19,649 nt of DNA. It comes from Oscillospiraceae bacterium. Lineage in GTDB: Bacteria > Bacillota_A > Clostridia > Oscillospirales > Oscillospiraceae. Numbering within the stretch: the stretch's first letter is position 1; each line of letters starts with the position of its first letter. The DNA lies in NCBI GenBank assembly GCA_017939025.1, contig JAGBAI010000165.1, positions 1 through 19,649 of the forward strand. Direction: 5' to 3'. A model generated the notes under the pieces. The model ran no database searches and was not told where the DNA came from. It saw only the letters and a list, made by a program, of their open reading frames with translations. Both the position numbers and the translations under genes were made by a program. Shown in pieces: positions 13,406 through 19,125 of the stretch.

Positions 13406-13694
13406 TATGCTGTCCAGATCGGCGGCGGGCTTAGGCTTTTGCATTCGAATGCAAAGGATGCCTTTACTTCCAGATCTACCGCCAGGGAACAGAGTATGAT
13501 AATATTATCTTTGTTTACAGCGGTAAACTTTTGAACCGGGGCACCCCCCACCTTGTTCAAACCAAATCCCCCGGGAATTGGAAACCGAGGCCTAGGGTGG
13601 ACAAAACCGGGCTATCGTGCGCGCGAGGAAAAAATAGCGGAAAATTTGGCTCTGCATTATATGTTCGCGCGCGTGCGCGCACGCGTAATAGAAA
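13406..13694. other. Non-coding or decayed region with palindrome and Z-DNA-prone tract
   Basis: No gene with a usable start is seen. The region holds an 18-base perfect palindrome (13438-13455), a frame without start codon open from 13435 to 13707 whose first part (CKGCLYFQIYRQG) looks protein-like, a C/G-run rich part around 13535-13600, and two alternating C-G tracts (13616-13625 and the 21-base 13666-13686). It may be what remains of a late-gene junction, or a packaging or regulatory site. Confidence 0.4.
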
Positions 13695-13922
13695 ATGCAA
13701 AAAGTGAGTGATAAAATGTGTGAAAATGGTAGAAAAGCTACGGAAAACGAGCGGGAAGTAGGGAGAATCAACAAGGAAGCTGTGGACCAACTGGTGGCGT
13801 GCATTATTCGCAACCAACTTTGGGCCACGCCGGAAGAAACAGCGGAATGGTTGAAAACCGAAGACGGTCAGCGCATTGCTGCTCTTATCGAAAAGGAACG
13901 CAAGGCAAGAAGAAAGCAATAA
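13695..13922 (+). CDS. Small unknown phage-type protein
   Basis: Seventy-five residues, or 68 from an alternative ATG at 13716 that has GAGTG upstream. It is charged and helical, with VGRINKEAVDQLVACIIRNQ and WATPEETAEWLKTEDGQRI, and a basic tail ending ARRKQ. It may be a DNA-binding or small terminase-like helical protein, but I do not recognise it. The weak ribosome binding site and the unusual CG-alternating sequence upstream lower confidence. Confidence 0.5.
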   Translation: MQKVSDKMCENGRKATENEREVGRINKEAVDQLVACIIRNQLWATPEETAEWLKTEDGQRIAALIEKERKARRKQ

Positions 13923-14079
13923 AACTCGATAGGTCACCGGCGGTTCTGGTGGCAGTTAAAGCGGCAAAAAATCATAAGGAAGCTCAACCCCGCCACAGAA
14001 AGAAAAACAGGAGCCGCCACCGTGGACGGCTCTGCAAGGGAAAACACTAGGCAATGTGCAAGGATTTTGCCATGATCTG
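13923..14079. other. Gap with hairpin, no clear gene
   Basis: A basic frame continues here (to 14050) but has no start codon or ribosome binding site of its own. A GAGCCG/CGGCTC hairpin lies near 14012-14033 with no U-run. I see nothing else before the toxin promoter at 14080. Confidence 0.35.
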
Positions 14080-14108
14080 TTGCAATTTTGCGCTGACTGT
14101 GGTATGCT
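14080..14108 (+). promoter_or_regulatory. Promoter of the type I toxin mRNA
   Basis: TTGCAA (14080-14085), a 17-base spacer and TATGCT (14103-14108). The mRNA would have a leader of about 90 bases that is strongly structured. Confidence 0.5.
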
Positions 14109-14142
14109 TGCTGTGGCGCTACCAGTAACGGTAGGCGGTTAG

Positions 14143-14200
14143 CCCCCCATTTTTCGGGGGTAACTTCTTGCCCCCGGCTCTCAGATCAGAGAAAAGGGGG
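14143..14200 (+). promoter_or_regulatory. Structured toxin leader sequestering the ribosome binding site
   Basis: One hairpin pairs a C-run (14143-14147) with GGGGG (14156-14160). A second pairs CCCCC at 14171-14175 and CTCT at 14178-14181 with AGAG at 14188-14191 and the GGGGG of the Shine-Dalgarno at 14196-14200. Closing of the ribosome binding site in a local hairpin is a hallmark of type I toxin messages. Confidence 0.6.
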
Positions 14201-14208
14201 TGTTGCAG

Positions 14209-14292
14209 ATGGTTACATACTCCGACCTCATCCGGATCGGCATTTTAATCGTTAGCATCATCGGCCTGTTTTTACAGACAAAAAAGAAGTAA
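14209..14292 (+). CDS. Type I toxin, holin-like membrane peptide
   Basis: A 27-residue peptide starting MVTYSDLIRIGILIV. It has a polar N-terminus, one hydrophobic helix (residues 7-22) and a C-terminal KKK. This matches the putative holin-like toxin family of Firmicutes (related in form to TxpA/BsrG-type toxins), which depolarise the membrane when overproduced. An AGGGGGTG ribosome binding site precedes the ATG. The 3' end of the gene is overlapped by a convergent antisense RNA, whose terminator stem contains the toxin stop codon. It probably stabilises the element in the host. Confidence 0.8.
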   Translation: MVTYSDLIRIGILIVSIIGLFLQTKKK

Positions 14293-14374
14293 CCGCCCCT
14301 CCGACCAAAGAGTGCGGTTACTTCTTGTAATTCATCCACTCGGGGTCTGACCGTCTGCCGGTAGCGCCCTTCGT
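14280..14374 (-). ncRNA. Antisense antitoxin RNA of the type I system (predicted)
   Basis: A consensus minus-strand promoter (14381-14409) points at the 3' end of the toxin gene. About 95 bases downstream is an inverted repeat of 13 pairs (14284-14296 with 14314-14326), followed on the minus strand by six T. The RNA would be about 95 bases and fully complementary to the toxin mRNA 3' region, including the stop codon, as in the TxpA/RatA arrangement. Ends are predicted only. Confidence 0.7.
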
Positions 14375-14380
14375 ATTTCT

Positions 14381-14409
14381 AGTATACCCCGTGGGGGATA
14401 TTTTGTCAA
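14381..14409 (-). promoter_or_regulatory. Promoter of the antitoxin RNA
   Basis: On the minus strand, TTGACA (14404-14409), a 17-base spacer and TATACT (14381-14386). It is much closer to consensus than the toxin promoter, as expected when antitoxin RNA must be in excess. Confidence 0.8.
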
Positions 14410-14425
14410 TGATATTAGGCAAAAT

Positions 14426-14441
14426 TATGCGTATACGCATA
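14426..14441. promoter_or_regulatory. 16-bp perfect palindrome upstream of the antitoxin promoter
   Basis: TATGCGTATACGCATA is a perfect palindrome, 16 bases upstream of the antitoxin RNA -35. It may be an operator. It differs from the four TATTGCGCAATA-type palindromes at 15387-15463. Confidence 0.4.
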
Positions 14442-14469
14442 CTTATACACATACACAACAGAATGCACA

Positions 14470-14510
14470 AAGCCGCTTTAGGGTCACACCTGGGGCGGCT
14501 TGATTTATTT
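14470..14510. terminator. Probable terminator after the zeta-like gene
   Basis: An AAGCCGC/GCGGCTT stem with an inner TAGG/CCTG part lies 30 bases beyond the stop of the leftward zeta-like gene. The U-rich tract (GATTTATTTT) is on the plus side, so termination of the leftward message is only moderately supported. Confidence 0.4.
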
Positions 14511-14535
14511 TGTGGAGCCGGTGGAATGGGAGTGG

Positions 14536-15096
14536 TTATTTTTCGAGATATTCCTGCAGCTCTGCCAGCCATTGGGGCCGGTGCTTTCCGACTGTACGTA
14601 ATTCGCCGTTCCGATACTCCGCCACCTTCACAAAACCGTTATCATTGTCGTAGAACTCTGCTTCATCACAGTAAGGCAGGATCTTTGCCACAGCTTCCCA
14701 ACGGCCAGCAAAGCGGCGTTCCACGTCATTCTCCGGGATGTCATGGCCGCCGCGCCGGACACGGTTAGCAATCCGGGCGAGACTTTCAGAAGCGGTGTCC
14801 AGGCCGATGTAGAACAGCCGGACATGGTAACCCAATTCCTTGACCTTTTGGGCCGTGGCTTCAGTCTTGCGGCCGGACAGGGTGGTTTCCTGGGTAAAAG
14901 ACACGCCCTTATCAATGCACTCGTTGATCTTCTTTAGGGCTGCCTTGCCGCCTGCCAGGGCACCGGCCCCCAGCTCTGCGGTGATCTTGTCCACGTCCAC
15001 AATGATTCCTAAATCGGTGCTGCGCTCCTTTAGAACGCCGGTAAAGCTGGACTTGCCCACACCGTTGACACCGCCGATGATGGTGTACACTCTCAT
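14536..15096 (-). CDS. Zeta-toxin-like P-loop kinase
   Basis: A 186-residue P-loop protein of the zeta toxin/AAA_33 type, whose members phosphorylate UDP-N-acetylglucosamine precursors and block cell wall synthesis. The Walker A is GGVNGVGKSS (residues 8-17), followed by VDVDKI with the conserved acidic residues, FTQETTLSG, and the substrate-lid motif NRVRRGGHDIPENDVERRF. It is shorter than classical plasmid zeta (about 285) but typical of chromosomal forms. Its ATG overlaps the stop of the RHH protein (ATGA), forming an antitoxin-toxin operon. Toxicity is inferred; some family members may be non-toxic kinases. Confidence 0.8.
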   Translation of the reverse strand: MRVYTIIGGVNGVGKSSFTGVLKERSTDLGIIVDVDKITAELGAGALAGGKAALKKINECIDKGVSFTQETTLSGRKTEATAQKVKELGYHVRLFYIGLDTASESLARIANRVRRGGHDIPENDVERRFAGRWEAVAKILPYCDEAEFYDNDNGFVKVAEYRNGELRTVGKHRPQWLAELQEYLEK

Positions 15097-15296
15097 TCTG
15101 CTACCTCCTGGGCGTTGTCCCGCTCTCTGGTTTCGTTCATAGCCCTCAAGATAAACCCGTTCAAAGATTCTCCGCGGCCCTCTGCATGGGCCTTGAATTC
15201 TTCCTTTTGACCTTTTGGAACAGTCAAGTTGATACGATCATAAGTCTTTGCAATCCAGTCGTTGCGATACTCTGACTTCTTATTTTCGCCAGCCAT
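15093..15296 (-). CDS. RHH/Arc-like antitoxin
   Basis: Sixty-seven residues from the ATG at 15296, which has GGAGG upstream; an in-frame ATG at 15320 has none. The central part, YDRINLTVPKGQKEEFKAHA, then GESLNGFILRAMNE, is a ribbon-helix-helix DNA-binding fold of the Arc/MetJ type. This is unlike the epsilon antitoxin of plasmid zeta systems and so is a less usual partner. It probably represses its own promoter through the palindrome array just upstream and neutralises the coupled kinase. Confidence 0.75.
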   Translation of the reverse strand: MAGENKKSEYRNDWIAKTYDRINLTVPKGQKEEFKAHAEGRGESLNGFILRAMNETRERDNAQEVAE

Positions 15297-15367
15297 AGCG
15301 CTGTCCTCCGTTTCATCCAAATAGGGGGGCGGCCTGCATACAAGGTCACCTTTTCCACCGTAGCTGT

Positions 15368-15396
15368 ATTATACCACAGATTTCAATATTGCGCAA
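15368..15396 (-). promoter_or_regulatory. Promoter of the RHH-zeta operon
   Basis: On the minus strand, a perfect TATAAT (15368-15373) with extended TGG and a weak -35 TTGCGC (15391-15396). The -35 lies inside the first palindromic operator. Confidence 0.6.
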
Positions 15397-15466
15397 TACC
15401 TAAAATGTACAAAGTATTACGCAATATATTGTGTAATATCCCATGTTGATATATTGCGCAATATAT
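15387..15466. promoter_or_regulatory. Array of four TATTGCGCAATA-type palindromic operators
   Basis: TATTGCGCAATA at 15387-15398 and 15452-15463, with variants TATTACGCAATA at 15415-15426 and TATTGTGTAATA at 15427-15438. The last full site extends to an 18-base perfect palindrome (15449-15466). They occupy the divergent region between the RHH-zeta operon and the second excisionase gene; the first overlaps the leftward -35 and the last fills the spacer of the rightward promoter. The RHH protein is the obvious binder. Confidence 0.75.
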
Positions 15467-15474
15467 GATAATAT
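15446..15474 (+). promoter_or_regulatory. Rightward promoter of the right-arm genes
   Basis: TTGATA (15446-15451), a 17-base spacer wholly occupied by an operator palindrome, and TAATAT (15469-15474). The leader before the gene at 15594 is about 110 bases, with no other signal seen. Confidence 0.5.
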
Positions 15475-15593
15475 ATAGACATGAAGAACAGGGGAGCCCA
15501 ATTTCAACAAGGCCTGTTGTAACCCCTACAACAAACACAAAAGAGCCTCGACAGCACGGAGGACGGCAAACAAAACCAAAAGGAGGTCAACTA

Positions 15594-15827
15594 ATGGGGA
15601 ATGTACTGACCATCCGGGAAGCCGTTTCCAGAGCCAAGGCCGAGGGAATCCCGGTATCTGAATACACACTCAGGGCGTGGATCAGGACAGGCCTAATTCC
15701 TGTACGACTGATCGGCAGCAAGCGGCTGCTGTATTACCCGAACCTGATTCGCTATCTGCAATGCGAGGATGGTGGAGATATCAAGCCTGTGGCGGATATT
15801 TCCAATGGAATACGTAGAATCTCTTAA
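15594..15827 (+). CDS. Excisionase-like MerR-type HTH protein (copy 2)
   Basis: Seventy-seven residues, about two-thirds identical over its whole length to the protein at 8687-8923: the same IREAV, SEYTLRAWIRTGLIPVR, and PNLIRYLQCEDGGD segments. The start at 15594 has AAAGGAGGT; the frame open upstream has no such signal and does not match the paralogue. It heads a second rightward unit under the RHH operator array. One copy may be the excisionase and the other a regulator, or the copies may act at the two ends. Confidence 0.75.
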   Translation: MGNVLTIREAVSRAKAEGIPVSEYTLRAWIRTGLIPVRLIGSKRLLYYPNLIRYLQCEDGGDIKPVADISNGIRRIS

Positions 15828-15847
15828 AAACGAAAGGAGTAAACATA

Positions 15848-16153
15848 ATGAAAAAGTACGATCTGAGCAGCATTATGAGTGCAGCGTGGCGGATCTTCCG
15901 CAAGGGCGTCCAGTCCTTCGCCATGGCCCTTCGGATGGCCTGGGCCAACGCCAAGGCTCACAACGCAGCCAAGGAGCAGGCCGGTATCACCGAAGAAACC
16001 CACACCTGGGCAGGCTGGCGGGATCTGGGTTTCGAGGTTATCCACGAAAGCAAGGCCCTGTATAAGGCCATCTTCAGTGACCCCGCCACCAAGAAGGGGA
16101 CCCGGGTAACCTGCTATTTCGGAGCATCCCAGGTTCAGCCCATCAGCGCATAA
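15848..16153 (+). CDS. Unknown conserved-looking small protein
   Basis: A 101-residue protein with a good AAAGGAGT ribosome binding site. The N-terminal half is helical and basic (MSAAWRIFRKGVQSFAMALR, then MAWANAKAHNAAKEQ). The C-terminal half has THTWAGWRDLGFEVIHESKA, then LYKAIFSDPATKKGTRVTCYF. The second part resembles a module I associate with small accessory proteins of Clostridial mobile elements, but I cannot name a family or function. It is cotranscribed with the second excisionase paralogue. Confidence 0.65.
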   Translation: MKKYDLSSIMSAAWRIFRKGVQSFAMALRMAWANAKAHNAAKEQAGITEETHTWAGWRDLGFEVIHESKALYKAIFSDPATKKGTRVTCYFGASQVQPISA

Positions 16154-16159
16154 GAAAAG

Positions 16160-16246
16160 CCCCTTGCCTGAGAGCCGACCAAAGCAACAGGCAAAGAGCT
16201 GGGCCCCCGGAGGGGACACGACTATTGTAAGTCTTGCTCCCCTCCA
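16160..16246. other. Hairpin-rich gap
   Basis: Two inverted repeats: TTGCCTG/CAGGCAA (about 16164-16195) and GGAGGGG/CCCCTCC (about 16209-16245). Neither has a U-run. They may attenuate or process the message between the unknown protein and the next gene. Confidence 0.4.
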
Positions 16247-16276
16247 ATGTCAATACAAAATTGGAGGAAAAGGATA

Positions 16277-16840
16277 GTGAAAAACGCAAGAGATGCCCAA
16301 AGAAGATGGTATCAAAACCAAGTAAAACGGCTACGCAAGAGCGAGGAAACATGGCCAGGTAAATCGGAAAATGAGAGCGCCGAAACGCTATATCCAAATA
16401 TTGCAGCGGAAATCAATGCCAGCGGCCACTATTTGCACACTGTTGCAGAACACGCGGGTGTGACCTGTGAAATACTTGCTGCTGTTATTGAGGATCGGGA
16501 AGAGCTTACTTTTAATGAAATGATGAAACTAGCCGGATATTGGCAATGCAATTTTCGATACCTGTGTGCAGGCACATTACAGGTTGTAGATGGAAGTACC
16601 AATAAGGGGAAAGCGAGACTTAGAAAATTGCGGAATTTAATGGCAATTATGGAAGGGGAGGACTATCGTAAGAAAGATTATGTTGAAAAGGTCTGTGCAA
16701 TCCTTGACTGTGGTGAGACAATCACTTATGCAAATTACCGATGGGCAGTACAGCATGTAGTGGATGGCTGGAATTATTCTCAATGGAAAAAAGGAAAAGG
16801 AATTCGGGCGACCAGGGTAAGAAAAGAGAGGACGGCATGA
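16277..16840 (+). CDS. Unknown protein with HTH-like central domain
   Basis: A 187-residue protein from the GTG at 16277, with GGAGG nine bases upstream; an ATG at 16247 lacks a ribosome binding site. It has a basic N-terminus (RRWYQNQVKRLRK). The central segment (LYPNIAAEINASGHYLHTVA, then EHAGVTCEILAAVI) resembles an XRE helix-turn-helix, followed by an aromatic region. The C-terminal half has DYVEKVCAILDCGETITYAN and a basic end. It is AT-richer than the early operon, which suggests separate acquisition. Its stop overlaps the next ATG (ATGA). Function unknown; a regulator is the best guess. Confidence 0.65.
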   Translation: MKNARDAQRRWYQNQVKRLRKSEETWPGKSENESAETLYPNIAAEINASGHYLHTVAEHAGVTCEILAAVIEDREELTFNEMMKLAGYWQCNFRYLCAGTLQVVDGSTNKGKARLRKLRNLMAIMEGEDYRKKDYVEKVCAILDCGETITYANYRWAVQHVVDGWNYSQWKKGKGIRATRVRKERTA

Positions 16841-17052
16841 ATGATATAATCTGTAACTTGGAAGATGTCAGTATTCTTCTGAATTCGTCAGTGGACAATC
16901 TGCTTATTCTGCATGGCGAGATGGTGCCGGGTAGCCTCAATATGGTCAAGGCACACAACGCAATGCATGGGGTATGCGTCCAACTGGAAGAAATTGCAAC
17001 AGCCCTTAGAGTCTGTATCGAGGCGTTAGAGTTTGGAGAAAATCAAGCATAA
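16837..17052 (+). CDS. Small unknown protein, last gene of the element
   Basis: Seventy-one residues, acidic and helical (LEDVSILLNSSVDNLLILHG, then MHGVCVQLEEIATALRVCIE). The start codon overlaps the stop of the preceding gene by four bases, so translation is coupled; the frame extends upstream but only within that gene. It could be a partner of the HTH-like protein, for example a small antitoxin-like or adaptor peptide, but there is no family evidence. Confidence 0.6.
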   Translation: MNDIICNLEDVSILLNSSVDNLLILHGEMVPGSLNMVKAHNAMHGVCVQLEEIATALRVCIEALEFGENQA

Positions 17053-17076
17053 TTCCCATGGCGGCTGGCTTCGCTA

Positions 17077-17097
17077 TTTTGGGCCAATTTTGGGCCA
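17077..17097 (+). repeat. Right arm-type integrase binding repeats (predicted)
   Basis: Two adjacent TTTTGGGCC(A) units, identical over 21 bases and in the same orientation to those at 6152-6172. They lie about 120 bases inside attR. Confidence 0.7.
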
Positions 17098-17215
17098 CAA
17101 TTACAAATGAGGTGCCAAAAGAAATGATACTATATGTTACGGAATATCGGAAGAAATGGGATAATATTAACCATTATCGCACGATATAAAATGATAAGAA
17201 ATAGAAAAATAAGCT

Positions 17216-17257
17216 CTCATAACCCGGAGGTCGTAGGTTCGAGTCCTGCCTCCGCAA
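17216..17257 (+). repeat. attR core, 3' fragment of tRNA-fMet
   Basis: Exact copy of 6029-6070. It is followed by TCA where the left copy has CCA. The fragment has no 5' half and no promoter, so it is not a functional tRNA gene. The sequence beyond it is the original chromosomal flank. Confidence 0.95.
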
Positions 17258-17262
17258 TCATA

Positions 17263-17310
17263 ACGAGTGTTCTTATAGGATTTGATATCCTGCAAGAACA
17301 CTCGTTTTTT
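17263..17310 (+). terminator. Original terminator of the host tRNA gene
   Basis: A 12-pair perfect stem (17263-17274 with 17294-17305), an inner AGGAT/ATCCT stem and six T at 17305-17310. Before integration it would have followed the initiator tRNA directly. The serine recombinase stop codon begins two bases after the T-run. Confidence 0.8.
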
Positions 17311-17311
17311 G

Positions 17312-19018
17312 TTACTCATTTTGAGCCGGTTCATAGGTCACATATACGCCACGACGGGTATTCACGGTAACATTTGGGACAGGCAGAGGCTCGGTATCCG
17401 GGATGAACAGGGCACCGATGCAGTTGTAATGGATCGTCAGGCGCTGTACCCATTCGCCGTTGATCTTTTCTGCCTGATGAACTTCGATGCGGTTAATGAG
17501 TTCATTCAGCATTCGAGGCGTCAGTTTCTTGGCACGGGTATATTTGCGGACGGTGGACAGAAACAGATCCGTGGAAACGGAGTTGCTGGATAGCTTATCA
17601 ATCTCATGGCGGAGAAGTTTCATTTTCTCTGCCAGTTCTGCTTGCTCTGCCTCATACCGCTGGGACATTTTGGCAAAACGTTCATCGGACAGCTTGCCGG
17701 ACAAATTATCTTCATAGATGCGTTCAAACAAACCATCCAATTCATTATCACGGGCTTGCGCTGCTGCAAGCTCTTTTTGTTTCCGTTTGTGTTCGGCCTC
17801 AGCACTTTTCTGGCTGCTGCCCATCACAGCCTCCAGGAACTGATCTTCGTAGTGTACAGTGTATTTGGTAAGGCGTTTGATCTCTCCCAAAACAACCTGC
17901 TCCAAGAAGTCCACGCGGATATAGTGGGTGGAGGAACAGGTACCACGGTTGCCGCGATAGTTGGAACAGTTGAAATACTTGATATCGTGGTTGCCTTGGT
18001 TGAAATGATAATTCAGGTTGTGACCACAATCCGCACAGACCAGCAAACCGCTGAAAATGTTTCGCTCCCCATCCTTGGGTTTGCGCTTACGGATCTTTCC
18101 GCGCTTTTCCTGGATTTGCTCCCAGATTACACGGTCAATGATGGGCTCATGGACATCTTTGAAAACCAGCCAGTTCTCCCGGTCATTATCGATCCGCTTC
18201 TTATTTTTGTAGGATTTGGAATAGGTTTTGAAGTTGAGGATATCTCCGCAATATTCCTGAATAGACAGCATCTGCATAATGGTAGTCTTGCCCCATTTGG
18301 TTGGACGGTCAAGGTCGCCTTTGCCTGGGCGCTTAACACCCCGCTGCTGCCAATAGGCTCTTGGTGTGAGTACACCATCCCGTTCAAGCTGTGCGGCAAT
18401 CTGCTCTGGGCCAAGGCCATCCAGGGTCATGCTGAATATCCGGCGAACGGTACTGGCAGCTTCTTCCTCAATGATCCAGTGTTTGGGATTGTCCGGATCT
18501 TTGATATACCCATAGGGCGGCTGTCCCAAAGGTTCGCCTGCGTTACCCTTGATCTTATTGCTGATACGGCGCTTCTTGCTGATATCACGGGCATACCATT
18601 CGTTGAACAGGTTACGGATCGGGGCCATTTCATTTTCGCCCTCGTCGGTATCAATGTTGTCCGAAACGGCAACCAGCCGGATATTATGCTCAGGGAAAAA
18701 TTCCTCCATCAGTCGCCCCACTTCTATGTAGTTTCTTCCCAAACGGGATAGATCCTTTACAAGCAGGGCGGCAGCTCGGTTTTCTTTCAACTGCTGCATC
18801 ATATCGTTAAAGCCAGGGCGGTTCATGGTAACACCAGAAACACCGTCGTCAATAAAGGTAACGATATTGGAATATCCCAAATCCTTTGCGACTTTTGTCA
18901 GCAGCTTCTTCTGGTTGCCGATGCTGTAGCTTTCACCTTCCAGATTGTCGTCACGGGATAAACGCAGATAAATAAACGCAGTAACGTCGCGTGTTTTCTT
19001 GTTGTTCGACTTTCTCAT
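17312..19018 (-). CDS. Large serine recombinase with DUF4368 (TndX/TnpX-like)
   Basis: A 568-residue site-specific recombinase. The resolvase domain has the nucleophilic serine S21 in YLRLSRDD and the catalytic arginines in KDLSRLGRNY. The recombinase domain covers about residues 155-310. A zinc ribbon is formed by C328, C331, C351 and C361. A coiled coil (about 405-475) and a C-terminal DUF4368 region (LTIHYNCIGALFIPD near residue 545) follow. It catalyses excision and integration of Tn4451/Tn1549-like transposons of Clostridia. The ATG at 19018 has AGGAGG and a consensus promoter upstream. It marks the end of a second element that continues beyond the window. Confidence 0.95.
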   Translation of the reverse strand: MRKSNNKKTRDVTAFIYLRLSRDDNLEGESYSIGNQKKLLTKVAKDLGYSNIVTFIDDGVSGVTMNRPGFNDMMQQLKENRAAALLVKDLSRLGRNYIEVGRLMEEFFPEHNIRLVAVSDNIDTDEGENEMAPIRNLFNEWYARDISKKRRISNKIKGNAGEPLGQPPYGYIKDPDNPKHWIIEEEAASTVRRIFSMTLDGLGPEQIAAQLERDGVLTPRAYWQQRGVKRPGKGDLDRPTKWGKTTIMQMLSIQEYCGDILNFKTYSKSYKNKKRIDNDRENWLVFKDVHEPIIDRVIWEQIQEKRGKIRKRKPKDGERNIFSGLLVCADCGHNLNYHFNQGNHDIKYFNCSNYRGNRGTCSSTHYIRVDFLEQVVLGEIKRLTKYTVHYEDQFLEAVMGSSQKSAEAEHKRKQKELAAAQARDNELDGLFERIYEDNLSGKLSDERFAKMSQRYEAEQAELAEKMKLLRHEIDKLSSNSVSTDLFLSTVRKYTRAKKLTPRMLNELINRIEVHQAEKINGEWVQRLTIHYNCIGALFIPDTEPLPVPNVTVNTRRGVYVTYEPAQNE

Positions 19019-19081
19019 AAGTCCTCCTTTTATAGCAGTCGAGCAACAAATTTCCTTGTGTTTTCTTTACTTCACACAACT

Positions 19082-19110
19082 ATTATACCGCGCTTTACTG
19101 CTATTGTCAG
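19082..19110 (-). promoter_or_regulatory. Promoter of the serine recombinase gene
   Basis: On the minus strand, CTGACA (19105-19110), a 17-base spacer and a perfect TATAAT (19082-19087). Confidence 0.75.
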
Positions 19111-19125
19111 CTAGTTTCAAAGTAA

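Larger units (their letters stand above)
6029..17257. mobile_element. 11.2-kb tRNA-integrated element with phage-like early region (PICI-like)
   Basis: Bounded by the 42-base direct repeat of the initiator tRNA 3' part. Layout: leftward integrase and repressor, divergent switch, rightward operon with phage-type replication/recombination proteins, then a toxin-antitoxin-rich right arm. I find no terminase, portal, capsid, tail, lysis, relaxase or type IV secretion gene. The organisation and size fit a phage-inducible chromosomal island or another satellite, a mobilizable island, or a prophage remnant that lost its late genes. Mobility would need helper functions for transfer, but the integrase looks intact. 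Confidence 0.88.

Noticed and set aside
13557..13937. Leftward frame with arginine-rich repeat part
   Set aside because: It is produced by the CG-alternating tract and overlaps the better-supported rightward small gene.
13799..14050. Basic rightward frame overlapping the small gene at 13695
   Set aside because: It lacks a start signal of its own and most of it is in the shifted frame of the upstream gene.
17216..17257. A second tRNA gene
   Set aside because: Only the 3' half from the anticodon loop is present; it is the attR copy.
17606..18751. Long rightward frame opposite the serine recombinase
   Set aside because: Antisense shadow of a clearly conserved recombinase gene.
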